A stretch of 64,000 nucleotides of DNA, from NCBI GenBank assembly GCA_000827325.1, contig KN832876.1, forward strand, positions 806,001 through 870,000. The letters run 5' to 3'. This DNA comes from Oidiodendron maius Zn (taxonomy: Eukaryota > Ascomycota > Leotiomycetes > Myxotrichaceae). Below the pieces are notes generated by a model, which made no database searches, was not told where the DNA came from, and saw nothing but the letters and a program-made list of their open reading frames with translations. Shown piece after piece: positions 47,053-58,741 of the stretch. How positions within the stretch are numbered: the stretch's first letter is position 1; the number at the start of each line of letters is the position of its first letter. A program made the position numbers and the translations under genes.

Positions 47053-49694
47053 TTAAGATCGGATGGGTACGGCTGATCCAGGTGGTTGTTGGGCCATCCG
47101 AATTTCGAGGACTTGGCTGAGGTGCTGCAGATCATTTCTTGCCCGCTCATCGCTCTCCAAGATACTTCGGATAACTTCCCACTCCAAAGCTCTCATCTGG
47201 AAAGCTTGCGGCATTAAAAAGCCAACAGTAGGTGCATGGACAAACTCTCCTAAGATCATGGCCGCAGTTTCTTCTCCTTGTCGCTGGTCAATTTTTTGCT
47301 GCTGTCGTCTCTGTATGTCTTCTTGCGACAACTGTGGAAGCGGGTGGGGCGACTGAGATGGCGTTTCACTTGCAAATGCTGGGGTTTGCGAAGCTATGGG
47401 TGACATCTGAGGACCCGTTCCTGATATAGACATCTGGCGACTAGAGTGCGATTGCAGCGAAGGGGAGCGAGCCTCAGCTGCACCATCATAGCTCTTGAGC
47501 ATCTGAGGATTCCATTCATTTCGAATAACGAGTGCGATGACAATTGTCGGCTCCGTTCGGTTCTCGGAAAGCTTGTGGCCCTCAAGATTGACAATAAAGT
47601 CTGGGAGGTTGGCAGGGCTAGGTGCGACAGGGACAAGATATGTGTCGCGGATATTGCCAACGCCTTTGTTGGTAAGAACACCATACCGATTTTTGCTGTG
47701 GAAATAATCGAACATCTCCTTGAAGCCTCGAGAAGCAGCTTCGCCCGTAGGTGTGACGTTGACAATCACAACATCAGTCGGAGGGCTATAGCGAAGACTG
47801 CAAAGATACTCATTCGCCTTTTCCTGGTCAATGCGACCGGCAATACGTAGTTCCTTCTGCAGGATATCGCTCCATTGCAGTGGTGTTGAGCTTCGTGTTA
47901 GATCTGCTCCGCCGACATGTCTTGCAGCTGCTGGGAATTTGGCGATAGAGTCCATCGTAACAACTCCTCGCCAGACGATACTAGGGTCGGAATCATACTC
48001 TGCTGGGGAATAAGGCGGCGACTCATTTCCATCCTCGTCGGCTAGTAACTTGTCAATGTCTGGATCATAACCAGCTCCGCCAACAGGTGGGGCATTAGAT
48101 GGTCTCCGTGCATGTGAAGGAGATGCTCCGGTTGGAGACTGCTGTACGCTGGAAAATACTTTGTTGATATCGAAATCACCATGAGAGGATTGTTTCCTAG
48201 GCTGGTTCTGATGCTTAGTCTCGACACTGAGTGGCTGTTTTGGAATGGCGTGCGCGTCACGGGATCGAGAGCTGTCGATATCATGAGGAAGCTCGACCTC
48301 ATCTCGAGCAGCAGAGCCCTCCCGTGATTGAGGGGATATCTCGGTGCTGGGATCTGATGAAAAACGTCGGCGGGTTGTAGTAGAAGTATTTGTCTCGGTC
48401 GGGACAGCAAAACCATCTCCCTCAATTATCTCATCTCCTTTGTGGGTCCTGCGAACCCTTGGCCCATCTTCAGTTATCATGATTGATTGTTTGTCAGAAC
48501 GTGCCTTCATCTCAGCCGTTTCTCTCTTGAGTTCTTTGCTTGCCATGTCGTCAGTCGTCATGACTGCAAGGTGGGACGGTGCTAGGGTTTTGGTAAGAAG
48601 GCCGTTACAGAGCTCCTGATTATGCTTGATGTTGTAAACCAGAGCACGAGCCTGTTTACTATATGAGTTCTTATCGGGATGAGTTTGGTAAACTGCATCT
48701 TCGACTTCGATGGCGAGGCGTTCGGCCTTTGATTCAAGTGTTTCTCCCGTACTATAGCTGTAGACTTTTGTTTTGACTGCCTCGGGGATGGAAGCAACCA
48801 AAGCTTTGTGAATGAGTTTTGCACCTCCTTGGCGATCGCTCTCAAGATCAATAATCTTTGGAGCTAAAGTAACAGCAGGAGGATTGGGGGCAGGATGCGT
48901 TACTTTGCGGACCTTTGACTGCGGCTCCTTGGACATATTAGCATATTTAGCCTTCTTGTGGATCATTCTGCACACCTTGGAAGATTCATCATCGTGCGTA
49001 CTCTTTCTCTTTGAGTTTCCTGCCCTGGCGGATTCTTTCTTCTCTTTCTTGACGTCAGGAACGGGAGTTGATGGTGATTTGGCCTTCCCATTAGAGGTTT
49101 GACTAAGCTCGGATTTTGGGTCGCTCGTTCTCTTTCCCTTTCCCTTCTTACTCTTCTTCTTGGCAGCGTCTTCTTCCTCTTGCTGTCTCTGTTCAAAAGC
49201 CCGTCTGTTATCCTCCCAGGGTTTTTCGCCGCGACCGATGGCATCCAGAAGAGGCTTGTGGTATGCTGGGTCGCATTCTTCGCACATATAATTCTCAGGC
49301 AGCTCATCATCAAACGTGCTAACACCCACACATATATTATGCTGCCAGACATGGCACTTATCGCATGCAATCCAAGGCTCATCATCATCGGGCGATGTCG
49401 CTCGGGCGCCACAGACGCATCGAATAACCTCGACTTCATCTCCTTCTTCTTGCACTGCCTGTTTCTTGGCTCCCTTCTTTGTGGTCTTCTTCTTCATATC
49501 AGTCTGATGGTCCAGTAGATCCATCTTCGTATGCTGACCCTTCGTCGCTCGCACGGATCTTCGAGGTTCGTCTGTAAGATAAGTTAGCACCCATGCTGTT
49601 GTATGAAGTGATTCTTTGACCGCGACCGCCGACCTCCCCCTAAGAGATGTCGACATCGCAGCCATAGTGTATGGCGTTATAGCTTACCAGCCAT
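47053..49694 (-). CDS. BYE1: BYE1-type transcription factor (PHD, TFIIS central, SPOC)
   Basis: Minus-strand exons 49694..49688 (seven bases) and 49571..47053 give 841 residues. The tiny first exon carries ATGGCTG before GTAAGC and joins TTACAG|AC to read MADEPRRSVRATKGQHTK; starting from the Met at 49665 within the intron would add an unlikely leader. The PHD finger lies at about 51-104 (CVCG...CDKCHVWQHNIC...CEEC). A TFIIS central domain follows at ~280-390 (AKLIHKALVASIPEAVKT, ARALVYNIKHNQ), and a SPOC domain at ~565-720 (IVWRGVVTMDSIAKFPAAAR, CSLRYSPPTDVVIVNVTP). Bye1 binds RNA polymerase II and H3K4-methylated chromatin, and dampens elongation. It is a nuclear protein. Confidence 0.94.
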
Positions 49695-50334
49695 GGTGGG
49701 AGACTATCTCAAAGAATACGTTGATTCACAGGTCGTGATGTTGATATTTTACAAGGTGGAATTGCGTCGGAAATTGATTCAAATACGCGTCTCTCACGAA
49801 TCAACGGCTCTACAGACAAGCTATGATGCTGAGCATATAAGAAAGAGAAGACAATGAAGCTATCCCGAGAGTGAGAATCCTCTTCGAAACCTTCCCAAGC
49901 CCGCGTTGTTGTCGCGACCGTCTTTCTGTTGATCCGGCCCGGTCCCTTCCAGGAACCGCGTAGCTGTGTTCGAGCTCTCCTGAGGCTGGGAGAATGGTTG
50001 GAATGTTGTCGCAAAGTCCTCGTTGCAGATGCAGTATGCGCTCTTCTGTGTTGTTCTTGTCGCTGATCTTCGTGGAGGTTGGATGAAGTGGTTGATGGTG
50101 GTGCGATGATAGTAGAATGGGGAGGCGACTTTGGTCGTGACGACCGAAATTTGTTGCTCTGCGGGGATGATCACGTGCTATAGCATGAGTATCAACGCGC
50201 TGTTCCTGAAGTAGTTTAGCGTAGCGATGAAGCTTCAGCCCGCATTTTCAGAGAGTCCAAATAGCAGGGAGAGCTTCAACTTTACCCAATGACATCTACT
50301 GTATACCGACTCTAGGAGCAACCACAATCAAAAT
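49695..50334. other. Bidirectional promoter region BYE1 / ZNF830-like
   Basis: 640 bp between two divergent start codons. A CACGTG E-box core sits at about 50171 within ATCACGTGC. No gene seen. Confidence 0.45.
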
Positions 50335-51216
50335 ATGGCTGACGTGCGGTCTATGCTGAAAAATGAGCGAGCTGCTCGAAAAATTCGGCATAAATATGCT
50401 TCTTACGCGACTGGATCCCTCCTCTGTTCTGTTTGCCGGCTGCAGCTGAAAAGCGAAACTCTATGGGATGGCCACCTGAGGTCGGCAGGCCATATTATGC
50501 GCGCACAGAAACTCGAAGAGAGCGAGTCAGAACCACCCTCAGCTCTCGAATCTATACCAAGCATCGAGGGCAATAAGAAAAAGAGAAAGGCTAGCGAGGA
50601 CGATGATACCACTCGCAAACGGACAAAAGCCGCTAATGGGTCATCCGATGAGCTATCTAACACCGCTGTTGCTTCAGAACTAGACTCGCGTCCTATGAAG
50701 CCTCTAAAAAATGGTATCCAAATACCCTCACGGCCAGCCACACCTTTAAAGTCGGCAGAGATCAAGCCAAAAACTCCGGCCGTGGATGAAAATGAGTGGG
50801 CCGCTTTTGAGGCAGATATGGCGGCAGCAGAAGCCCCTGCAGCTGCTACTTACGATGAAGGCGTCATATCCGCGCCCGCGATGTCTATAGCAGAGCTTGC
50901 TACGAAGGAGAGAGAGGAGGAGAATAAGAGAAAGAGAGAAAAACAGGAAGCGGAACTGGAGGGAGACAAGGAAGATGCCGCGAGAAGGATGGAGGAGGAG
51001 TTGGAGGAAATAGAAGGGTTGGAACAGAGAGTAAAGAAATTGAAAGATATGAGAGAAGCTTTACGACAAAAAAGTAAAGCTGGGTTAGCCGTGATCGAAG
51101 ATGGTCCTCCGTCAGGCGCAGATCTACGAACGGTTAATGATGCCGATGAAGAAGAGGATGATGATGTGGACGATGAGGAGGATGATGAGTGGGATGGCTT
51201 TAGAATGAAAGGATAA
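50335..51216 (+). CDS. ZNF830/CCDC16-like C2H2 protein
   Basis: Single exon, 293 residues. The N-terminus MADVRSMLKNERAARKIRHK leads into a C2H2 finger: Cys31, Cys34, His47 and His53 (CSVCRLQLKSETLWDGHLRS-AGH). The middle is Ser/Pro/acidic with nuclear-localisation-like KKKRKASEDD; a WAAFEADMAAAE motif near 160 and a long Glu/Lys/Arg helix at 185-245 (coiled coil) follow, then a very acidic C-terminus. The layout matches ZNF830/CCDC16, a spliceosome-associated, nuclear protein linked to genome stability in animals. The fungal role is untested. It is divergent from BYE1. Confidence 0.85.
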   Translation: MADVRSMLKNERAARKIRHKYASYATGSLLCSVCRLQLKSETLWDGHLRSAGHIMRAQKLEESESEPPSALESIPSIEGNKKKRKASEDDDTTRKRTKAANGSSDELSNTAVASELDSRPMKPLKNGIQIPSRPATPLKSAEIKPKTPAVDENEWAAFEADMAAAEAPAAATYDEGVISAPAMSIAELATKEREEENKRKREKQEAELEGDKEDAARRMEEELEEIEGLEQRVKKLKDMREALRQKSKAGLAVIEDGPPSGADLRTVNDADEEEDDDVDDEEDDEWDGFRMKG

Positions 51217-51818
51217 GTCAACGCTATTACTAGTCTGTCTTGCTCACTATTAATCCTCTGAGTGATTATGGGGCATATGGGACAGTTTCTGGAAATCGGA
51301 GTTCTATATCAACTAGAGCTCTTCCGAGACAAGGACTAAATATGCCTATGTAGTCCGATAAAGTTACCAAACATAAAGGCAATCCTGCTACATAGGCCGG
51401 TTATTAGGACTAGGCATTGTATTAACACGTCAAACCCACCCTATTTTATGCAACCGTTTGACCCGAACACAGGCCACTTTTATGCTGCCGTTGACCACTG
51501 TCTGGGGATGAGCAATTCATTTACAGGATGATCTAGCGTTATGCAGTCCATCTGTCGTTATCGATTTGTCTCATGACTAACTCTATAGAGCAATCCACAT
51601 TCACTGGCCCCAACAAACCAAGAGGTCCAGAGATTAAGCATATTCGAACGCGCCGAAGTCTTGGCTTGAGGTAACAAGCGGAAGTAGGCCAATGACCTCG
51701 GTACAATTCGTCCAGCTGAACGAGGGAGATTTTGCATAAATTTGATGTGACGCTGTGGTGGTGCCTGGTAAATTCACTGGGCAAACAAGAATACCCCCTT
51801 GATTATCGGCTCAATTAG
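51217..51818. other. Convergent intergenic region, no gene seen
   Basis: 602 bp between the ZNF830-like and small secreted protein genes. No supported frame. Confidence 0.5.
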
Positions 51819-52337
51819 TTACAGTCCTCGAGTTGGAATACGAAAAGTGATCGAACCTGTGCCAGATGCCTCGGAGCTCTTCCAGTTGAAGACGTTGAAT
51901 GGGGCCGCACAATCTGAGACTACGGTGGTATTCGTGAATGCTCCCTGGGCGACATCAGGAGGCAACAGAGAGTGTGCAATGGTAAAACTAATTGCCCCCG
52001 ACTCTGCAACATAAACTTGCTGTCCGCCGGGTACTTCGACCTACGCCCAACGGCTGTCAGCTCTTGTTTAAGACCAAAATAAAATAATCTTGGCACCTAC
52101 CCACAGTGCATTCATTCCAGCAAATAGAGTTGTTGTCCCACCAGGGCATTGAGTGGGATCAGGGCAGAAAGTTCCAGGTTTAGGGAGGCCAAGGTAAAAT
52201 GCACCACCCGCGGCGTTGACCACCTGGCCGTTGAAAGGCGAATCGGCATCAGCGGTGAAGACGGAGGTTTGAAAAACAGTACCAGCTACGACACTTGCCA
52301 AGGAAACAATCGAGAGGAGGGATTGAACGAAAGCCAT
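51819..52337 (-). CDS. Small secreted protein
   Basis: Minus-strand exons 52337..52101 and 52040..51819 (GTAGGT donor, GGCGTAG acceptor, join NALW-VEVPGGQQVYVAESGA) give 152 residues. Signal peptide MAFVQSLLSIVSLASVVAG. The mature part is compact, neutral, Gly/Thr/Ser-rich with three Cys (CPDPTQCPGG and SDCAAPF). The pattern FYLGLPKPGTFCPD...FTIAHS is one I associate with fungal small secreted proteins annotated as IgE-binding-like, but the match is by eye and the function is unknown. A longer frame extending to 52496 begins with a second hydrophobic stretch and is probably leader. No enzymatic residues are seen. Confidence 0.75.
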
Positions 52338-52982
52338 TGCAGATGGTTTCGCTTCTGCAAATATCAAGAAATTGGCGGACTGTAGCGAGAGGAGAGAAAG
52401 AAAGAAGACGAGATAGAAGAGGGGAGGAAGAGAGAGGCTAAATATACAAATATACAATACTGTAACTATCTCAGGGCGACTGTCGATCAAAATCACCTTC
52501 CATAACGATTGCTATACTCCGCACTGCTGTCATTCTCTCTATCGACATTCTAAGGCCCACGCCTCGCCGACTCGGCTAAATTTTGTTTCGTTGCATTGAG
52601 TAACTCGTCATGAGGAAGATGTAAAGGCCGATCGATTAAGGATGTTAAGGCTGCGGGATTGGCAGAAGCTGCAAGGAATCGATCAACGCCCCCGCATCTC
52701 CCAACGGCGATCGGTTTCGAAATGAAGTCAGTGCCATAGCTTTACGAGGTCTGACCCCTGTTGCAGGATTGAGACCCCTGGAGAACCCATGACAGTTAGA
52801 CGCCATTGGCAAATAGTATGAGAATTTAATTCATGGCAACCGTGCTGTGCGAAACATGGAGACCAACCCTAGCTTTGGAGGGGAGGAGAGATGATTCGGA
52901 GTGATTTAAAAGGGAGAAAACGACCGAACGGAGTCAAGTATAATTGGCATACATGTTAGGAAGGCCAGTGGCATTTGCGCCA
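52338..52982. other. Intergenic, no gene seen
   Basis: 645 bp containing the promoter of the small secreted protein and 3' flank of the WW/FF gene. No supported frame. Confidence 0.5.
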
Positions 52983-54767
52983 TCATCCATCGTGCGGATT
53001 TTCAGTAGCCTTTTCTGTACTATCTGCTTCCACCAGATGATCTCTTAATCCCTTCTTCGTAACATTCATTGCTCTGGCAATCTCTGCCTCCTCCTCTCGT
53101 AACCTACCCTTCCCGAATTCAAGGTGTCTTTGCTGCCGTCGCTTTTCTTCGGCGACCTTCCTCTCTCTATCCTCAAGCGCCTTCTGTCTCCGCAGCTTGT
53201 CCATTCTGGCTTTCGCTGCTTCTTCGCTATCTTCTTCCTCCGTTGACCCAGGAGGTGGAGGCAAGGACTGGATATGGGATTCGATAACCATATCTCTAGT
53301 ATCAGACGCGAGTGAAATATATCGAATGTCTGACAGGACGGCAGGTGGTAGGTGTGAGGCTATAGTTGCGTTATTAAGCGCTGAGAGTGGCTGCGCCTGC
53401 AATAGAGCTATCAAGTCCGCTTTTAAGCTCGACTGTGGAAGCTTGAGTCTACTGATGTGCTCTCTGTAAAACTTCTCGCGATCTTTATCAGCCAAGGAGC
53501 TATCTCGCATCTCAGGTTCCTTCTTAAATTTGCGTTTAAATTCTGGCCAATATAGCTTTGGTGTGGCATGATTTTGGAGGAAGGTAAGATATGGTATCCT
53601 TGGATCTTTCTTCTCTTCCTTGGCTCTGAGAGCTCTTAGCTGCTTGATCTTGTCTCGTGACCATTCATCCCAAGTCTCTTTCCGCGCTTTCATAGTTGTC
53701 AGAGTCGTATATCTCGTATCGTCAACCAGCTTGCCCTCCTCAACGATTTTCTCCCAAGGACTATATGGATTAACTCCAGAATCGTTCAGCAAATCTTTGA
53801 ATAGAGCGATCGAGTCTTCCTCAGTTAATTCCAGGCCACCCACGCCTTCTTTCCATTCATCCATGTTGCCATCGTCGTATTCGCCAGGATCTAAACCGTA
53901 TTCCTCTCCCATGGCGGCTAACTGATACGCAATATCATCCTCATTGAACTCAACAGGCTCGCTTTGCTCGTCTTGTGCATCGTCCCCAGTCCTCTGCCGT
54001 TTCGGAGGATTCTCATCATCTTCGCCCTCATCATCTGTTACTTCCACTTCTTCGTATTCGGAACTATCCAGCTCCCCATCTCCAATTTTCTCGTCTCCGC
54101 GCCCTGCTTTGTCTAGTTGATCAATAGCACTTGGTGCGATGGTAGCTGGCGTAGGTTCCGTTGGAATTTGTTGCGCTTTAGCTTTCTCCTTGATCCGTAA
54201 CTGGTCAAGTGCTAAGATGCCCTCTTTAAGTTTGTCAGGTATCCGCCAGAAACTCTCATCTTTTTGACTATTGTAAACGAATCGTCTTCCCAACTTTGTA
54301 TGTACTAAAACCCACGGCTCACATCCAGGGATAGGATGTCGAGATATCGGCTTATCTGTAGGCTGAGCCCGTGTATTCCTGGAACCGTAATGGCCCCCTC
54401 TGCCGGCCTTCTGACCGTGGAAAGCCCCTCGTCCTTGGAGGTGAGACTGTAGTGGAAACCTATCGGAAGTCACTCCAGCACTTGGTTTTGGACTTCCTAT
54501 GGTCTGGTACTGCAGAAAGCTTTGGGACGGGTCAAAAGGAGTAGATTGGAGGATCGAAGCCGCCGGAGGAGGGTTTGGCCTGGTATATGTTGATTGTTTT
54601 GTAGCAGCATTATAGTAATAGGAATGGCCAGTTGGTGCTTTGTGTTCTGTCCATCCTTCTGGCAAAGGAGGTGGCGCCACTGACTTGTGGGTAGACTTCA
54701 ACATGCCGGGCGCATTCTCGAGTATAGAATCGATAGCAGTTTGCTGAAGCTTGTACAACTTTCCCAT
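52983..54767 (-). CDS. WW/FF-domain splicing factor, Urn1/Dre4-like
   Basis: Single minus-strand exon of 594 residues from Met at 54767; Met22 (54704, MLKSTHKSVAPPPLPEGW) is a plausible alternative start. A WW domain at ~35-66 (PPLPEGWTEHKAPTGHSYYY) has Tyr in place of the second Trp. A second WW-like segment (RRFVYNSQKDESFWRIPDKL) lies near 165, then an acidic stretch and an FF domain at ~325-385 (ALFKDLLNDSGVNPYSPWEK). The C-terminus is helical and charged (LRRQKALEDRERKVAEEKRR). This layout matches yeast Urn1 and S. pombe Dre4, nuclear proteins associated with the U2/U5/U6 spliceosome. Divergent from the proteasome alpha4 gene, with 224 bp between the starts. Confidence 0.85.
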   Translation of the reverse strand: MGKLYKLQQTAIDSILENAPGMLKSTHKSVAPPPLPEGWTEHKAPTGHSYYYNAATKQSTYTRPNPPPAASILQSTPFDPSQSFLQYQTIGSPKPSAGVTSDRFPLQSHLQGRGAFHGQKAGRGGHYGSRNTRAQPTDKPISRHPIPGCEPWVLVHTKLGRRFVYNSQKDESFWRIPDKLKEGILALDQLRIKEKAKAQQIPTEPTPATIAPSAIDQLDKAGRGDEKIGDGELDSSEYEEVEVTDDEGEDDENPPKRQRTGDDAQDEQSEPVEFNEDDIAYQLAAMGEEYGLDPGEYDDGNMDEWKEGVGGLELTEEDSIALFKDLLNDSGVNPYSPWEKIVEEGKLVDDTRYTTLTTMKARKETWDEWSRDKIKQLRALRAKEEKKDPRIPYLTFLQNHATPKLYWPEFKRKFKKEPEMRDSSLADKDREKFYREHISRLKLPQSSLKADLIALLQAQPLSALNNATIASHLPPAVLSDIRYISLASDTRDMVIESHIQSLPPPPGSTEEEDSEEAAKARMDKLRRQKALEDRERKVAEEKRRQQRHLEFGKGRLREEEAEIARAMNVTKKGLRDHLVEADSTEKATENPHDG

Positions 54768-54991
54768 AAATTTACCAGGTAGGTGGAGCAGTAATTGGTG
54801 CCTGAGGCATAATTATGAGATGAGGCAACGAGCTAGTCTACGCGTGCTTTCGTGCCTGGAGCTTCAAGCTGCATTCCAAGCGACAACGAGCTCCTATTAA
54901 ACATACGTCGAATTATTTTAGTGGGATTGCCGTTTTTCATATACATCTACAAAGCCCCACCATTGTAGGAGAAGTAATACGTAGCACCAAC

Positions 54992-55919
54992 ATGTCGAGA
55001 AGATACGATTCCAGAGTAAGATACAACAGCATCTCGCACCTCATCTGGCCGAGCTAACCAGCCATCTAGACCACAATCTTCTCTCCCGAAGGACGATTGT
55101 ATCAGGTCGAATATGCACTTGAAGCTATCTCACATGCGGGCACTGCGTTGGGCATATTAGCAAAGGATGGTATTGTTCTGGCGGCGGAGAGAAAAGTGAC
55201 GAGCAAGCTCCTGGAGCAGGATACATCAGCCGAGAAGTTGTACATCTTGAATGAGTAAGTTGTCCGATGGCTATATGCCACTCTCAAGCTAATTTATCAT
55301 ACAGCAACATGATATGTGCTGTCGCAGGCATGACAGCTGATGCTAATATCCTCATCAACTATGCACGCCAAGCTGCCCAACGCTATCTCCTTACCTACAA
55401 CGAAGATATCCCCTGCGAACAACTCGTACGTCGATTATGCGACTTGAAGCAAGGCTACACTCAGCATGGTGGTCTACGTCCATTCGGCGTGTCATTCATC
55501 TATGCCGGCTATGACCCACAACGGCAATTCCAATTGTACCAAAGCAATCCCAGTGGCAACTATGGCGGGTGGAAGGCTACAAGCGTAGGAGCAAATAATG
55601 CCAGTGCCCAAAGTCTGCTGAAGCAAGATTACAAAGAGGATTGCGATTTGAAAGAGGCTTGTGGCATGGCGGTGAAGGTTTTAAGCAAAACCATGGATTC
55701 AACAAAGCTGAGTAGCGAAAAAAGTAAGAGATACCATTTCTATAGTAGAAGATATGTGCACTAATGGTTACTGCAGTTGAGTTTGCTACCGTTGGGAAGA
55801 CAAAAGATGGCAGGATCTACCATCGCCTATGGAGTGCAGATGAGATTACAGCGCTTTTGAAGGAGCATGATTTGGCGAGAGAGGAGACTGCGGCAGATGG
55901 TGATCGCATAATCAGCTAG
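54992..55919 (+). CDS. PRE9: 20S proteasome subunit alpha4 (alpha type-4, Pre9)
   Basis: Exons 54992..55015, 55070..55254, 55305..55723 and 55777..55919 give 256 residues, the normal length. Joined text starts [20 protein letters not shown] and continues [17 protein letters not shown], the alpha-subunit N-terminal signature. [18 protein letters not shown] and [12 protein letters not shown] are also diagnostic, as is [13 protein letters not shown]-like [17 protein letters not shown] near the end. The subunit forms part of the outer ring that gates the 20S core. All splice sites are canonical and phase-consistent. Expression probably shares control with other proteasome genes; no clear PACE site was identified in the short upstream gap. 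Confidence 0.96.
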
Positions 55920-56372
55920 TTATTTGATCTTGTGTGGTCCCTAGTTAATGACTAGGTATGTACTATTAAAACAAGGAAAAGATCCTAATAGAGGCCGTCT
56001 TGCAAATCCGAGAGCAAACAGATAAATTTCTTATTCGACCCGCTGTAGCTATGAATTCCTTTGTAGATACATACCTATATTCGATCAGTGGTAATTTACT
56101 GGCACACACCACCACGGTCTAGGTCATTTAAGCTGTTTAGCCTGGGGTTTGATACTTTTATTATAATACTTTCCAGGCGATGTAACTTTTCTGGACGAGT
56201 TGTTTTCACCCATTAAGCCGCCAGTGAGTAGAATATCCTTACCTCACGTTCCAGAAACTTAGCAACGAGGGCTCATTTATTAACCGCAGTGGCGTGTGCT
56301 CAAGCACGCAGCTGGCTGCATCGTTTACTCGATATGTTAAAGGGTGTCATTTTTAATGACAGGCAGTGTAAC
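55920..56372. other. Convergent intergenic region, no gene seen
   Basis: 453 bp of 3' flank between the proteasome alpha4 and PAP2 phosphatase stop codons. No supported frame. Confidence 0.5.
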
Positions 56373-57511
56373 TTAAGATGCCTCATCACTATCATCCAGT
56401 TCAAAGAGCCCCGCGCCAGCTGTTTCTTCATCGTCTTTGTTCTGTCCAACGCCATTGTTGAAGGTCATTCCTCTCGAAGGGAACGGCTCGTGGCATTTGG
56501 GTGAGCGTAACCGGGGATAATATCGTCTATATGAAAAGTACGCGATAGCAAATCCAAGGAGTGATCCGCATATAACATCATATACATCATGTCTGTACAA
56601 AATTAGCATTATCAACGCATTTCCGATTAATTCGGCTCATGACCTACCGATAGTCTTCACACCTACTTATTGCAATCAATGCTGCCGCAAGGATGGGTAT
56701 AAATGCAATCAGCGCCCTGCCAAGGTCGGTCCTGGGCCTGAAAACATTCATCTGCCCACTTAGAAACAGTGAGAGGAAGCCCAAGCCACTGAAAGCAAAA
56801 CTGGAATGTCCAGACGGAAAGCTTTTCCATCCTTCTTCTAGTGTATGTCGATCCTTCTCAGTACATACTTCTATGTTGACTAGTATGTCCTTGGGTGTTC
56901 CAGCTGCAGGCAAGCATCGTGATAGGAGATCTGGGCGGGGTCTCCCAACAGCATTTTTAGTAACGTCGGTTATGAAACTTGTCAGGAGCAATCTATAGCA
57001 CGGTGTCAGCTTCAACATACACCAAAGAAAAGACATATACATACGCAATGAAGAATCCAAGGAGAGTGACATGGAATTGGTGTATTCCCGCTCTTGAGAT
57101 AGCAAGCCATAGGATTAAAATCACCAGCGGTATAACACCGGCATATACGATATTCCAAGCCATTGATACCCGCTCCACTAGCGCATGAGGGTATTGGATA
57201 TTCGGGTTTGAGAGTAAGAACATTCGGCGGAAGGGTTCCATGAATAGTTGGGCCTGTTGCGTAGGTGAGACAAACTGCTGGAGAACCACCCAGGTCTGAG
57301 CTTACAAGAATGTATCCTGTTAACAGGAATGCAAAGGCCACATAGTCCGGTGCATAGGTTCTCTGCAGATAATGCATTAGAAATATTCAGGGATGATTCT
57401 CGTACAGCCACAGTTAATACTTACTTGCCAGAGCCTAGCTACGGACCCTATGCATCCAGTCCGTTCAACGAGTCGCCCAACCGGATGACCGTTACGACCG
57501 TTCGGCGGCAT
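56373..57511 (-). CDS. PAP2-superfamily lipid phosphatase (Dpp1/Lpp1-like)
   Basis: Minus-strand exons 57511..57425, 57362..57306, 57253..57045, 56992..56648 and 56592..56373 give 305 residues. Joins read LWQ-RTYAPDYVAFAFLLTG, YIL-AQLFMEPFRRMF, FFIA-LLLTSFITD and EDYR-HDVYDVICG. Six hydrophobic segments are visible. The three phosphatase motifs are KNAVGRPRP (motif 1), PSGHSSFAFSGLG (motif 2, catalytic His) and SRCEDYRHDVYDV (motif 3, spanning an intron). Such enzymes remove phosphate from phosphatidate, lysophosphatidate or diacylglycerol pyrophosphate at ER, vacuole or plasma membranes. A shorter 5' model starting at 57377 is possible but less typical. Divergent from MED7 with 339 bp between. 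Confidence 0.88.
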
Positions 57512-57850
57512 GGTCTACGAGATGTACAATATGTCAAGAGAGAGGCATGGATTGCTGGCTCACTGTACCAGGAAAGCAGAGAGATAAGTAAAACTGAAGA
57601 AGGGCCGCGAGTTCATGAAGCTAATTCGGAGAAGCAGGACCGGCGCCGCGTAAGGTCGATGATGAGAGGTCACGAACCAGAATTCAGCCTTGCTTACATA
57701 AGTGTGGCAGCTTCAACAGCAATCCGAGACCGAGAGGGAGCCGCTTCAATTCTACATAACATCACCATCTGAACAGCCACTTTGCTAGAACAGAGTCCGC
57801 TTTCTTGTGGCCAAGCTACACTGATTGGGTTTACGGCAAAACAACTCACG
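57512..57850. other. Divergent promoter region PAP2 / MED7
   Basis: 339 bp head-to-head intergenic DNA, presumably holding both promoters. No gene seen. Confidence 0.45.
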
Positions 57851-58741
57851 ATGGCGGAGCAACCGCAAGCCAATGCTCTCGCGTCTCTCTTTCCAACACC
57901 TCCGCCCTTCTGGCAGAGCTTCACGGCAAAGAACGTAGCCCGAATAGAAGAACTACGTGCTGCACAGGCAGGCCCTGAACACACTTCACATGCCACAGCT
58001 ACTTCGCTACCGATCAGACTCCTAGAGCTACCTACAGAACTGAGGCTTCTCCAGCCGCCCGAGCCGCCTAAGGATGGAATATATCGCTGCTTTGGGGATA
58101 CGTATAACGTGCGTATTCATTTGAACACAGCTTAGAATTTGCTAGTATGTGAATGCGGTGCATTCAGAGGCTAATATTTCGTGCGGAAATAGTTGAACGA
58201 AGAGCTTCCTTCTCTCGAGGAACAAGGAATCCCACAAGTCTATACACCGCCAGCAACACCCACCGGCTCAGGCAAGCATTTCGATCGTGCACTGATCTTG
58301 AAACGACTTGCAAAATCACTTCTTCTGAATTTCCTTGAGCTAGTCGGTATCATGAGTGTAAATCCGGAACAGGTATTGCCCCTCACGCAACGGACTAGCA
58401 ATTTATTAACGCTAACGCCAAATATATAATAGTACGCAGAAAAGGTACAGGATCTTCGAAACCTATTTATCAACTTCCATCATCTTCTCAACGAATACCG
58501 CCCACATCAAGCGCGGGAGAGTTTGATCCTTATGATGCAAGATCAGTTGGACCGATCGAAAGCCGAGACCGAGGGAATATTAAAGATGAAGGCCCAGGTT
58601 GAGAGTGTTTTAGAGGAATTGGGCAAGAAGGGTCTGGTTGAAAAGGAACAAAACGAACCACTGATGTTGGAAGATGGAGGAAAGGAAGACGAAGATTTGT
58701 CAAGTGATGTATGGACAGAGCTGCGGAAGGAATTTGGCTGA
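57851..58741 (+). CDS. MED7: Mediator complex subunit 7
   Basis: Exons 57851..58108, 58193..58372 and 58433..58741 give 248 residues; both introns are phase 0. The N-terminus [17 protein letters not shown] is the Med7 signature (LFPxPP), followed by [20 protein letters not shown], then [16 protein letters not shown]. The C-terminal half is helical ([36 protein letters not shown]) and pairs with Med21 as a hinge of the Mediator middle module. Mediator links activators to RNA polymerase II in the nucleus. Length and intron layout are typical. The first donor (GTGCGT) is weaker but fits. Confidence 0.95.

Noticed and set aside
57306-57377. Shorter PAP2 gene model starting at Met 57377 (MHYLQRTYAPDY)
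   Set aside because: A 5' exon ending LWQ at a GTAAGT donor splices in phase onto RTYAPDY through an acceptor CTGCAG, giving a more family-like N-terminus.
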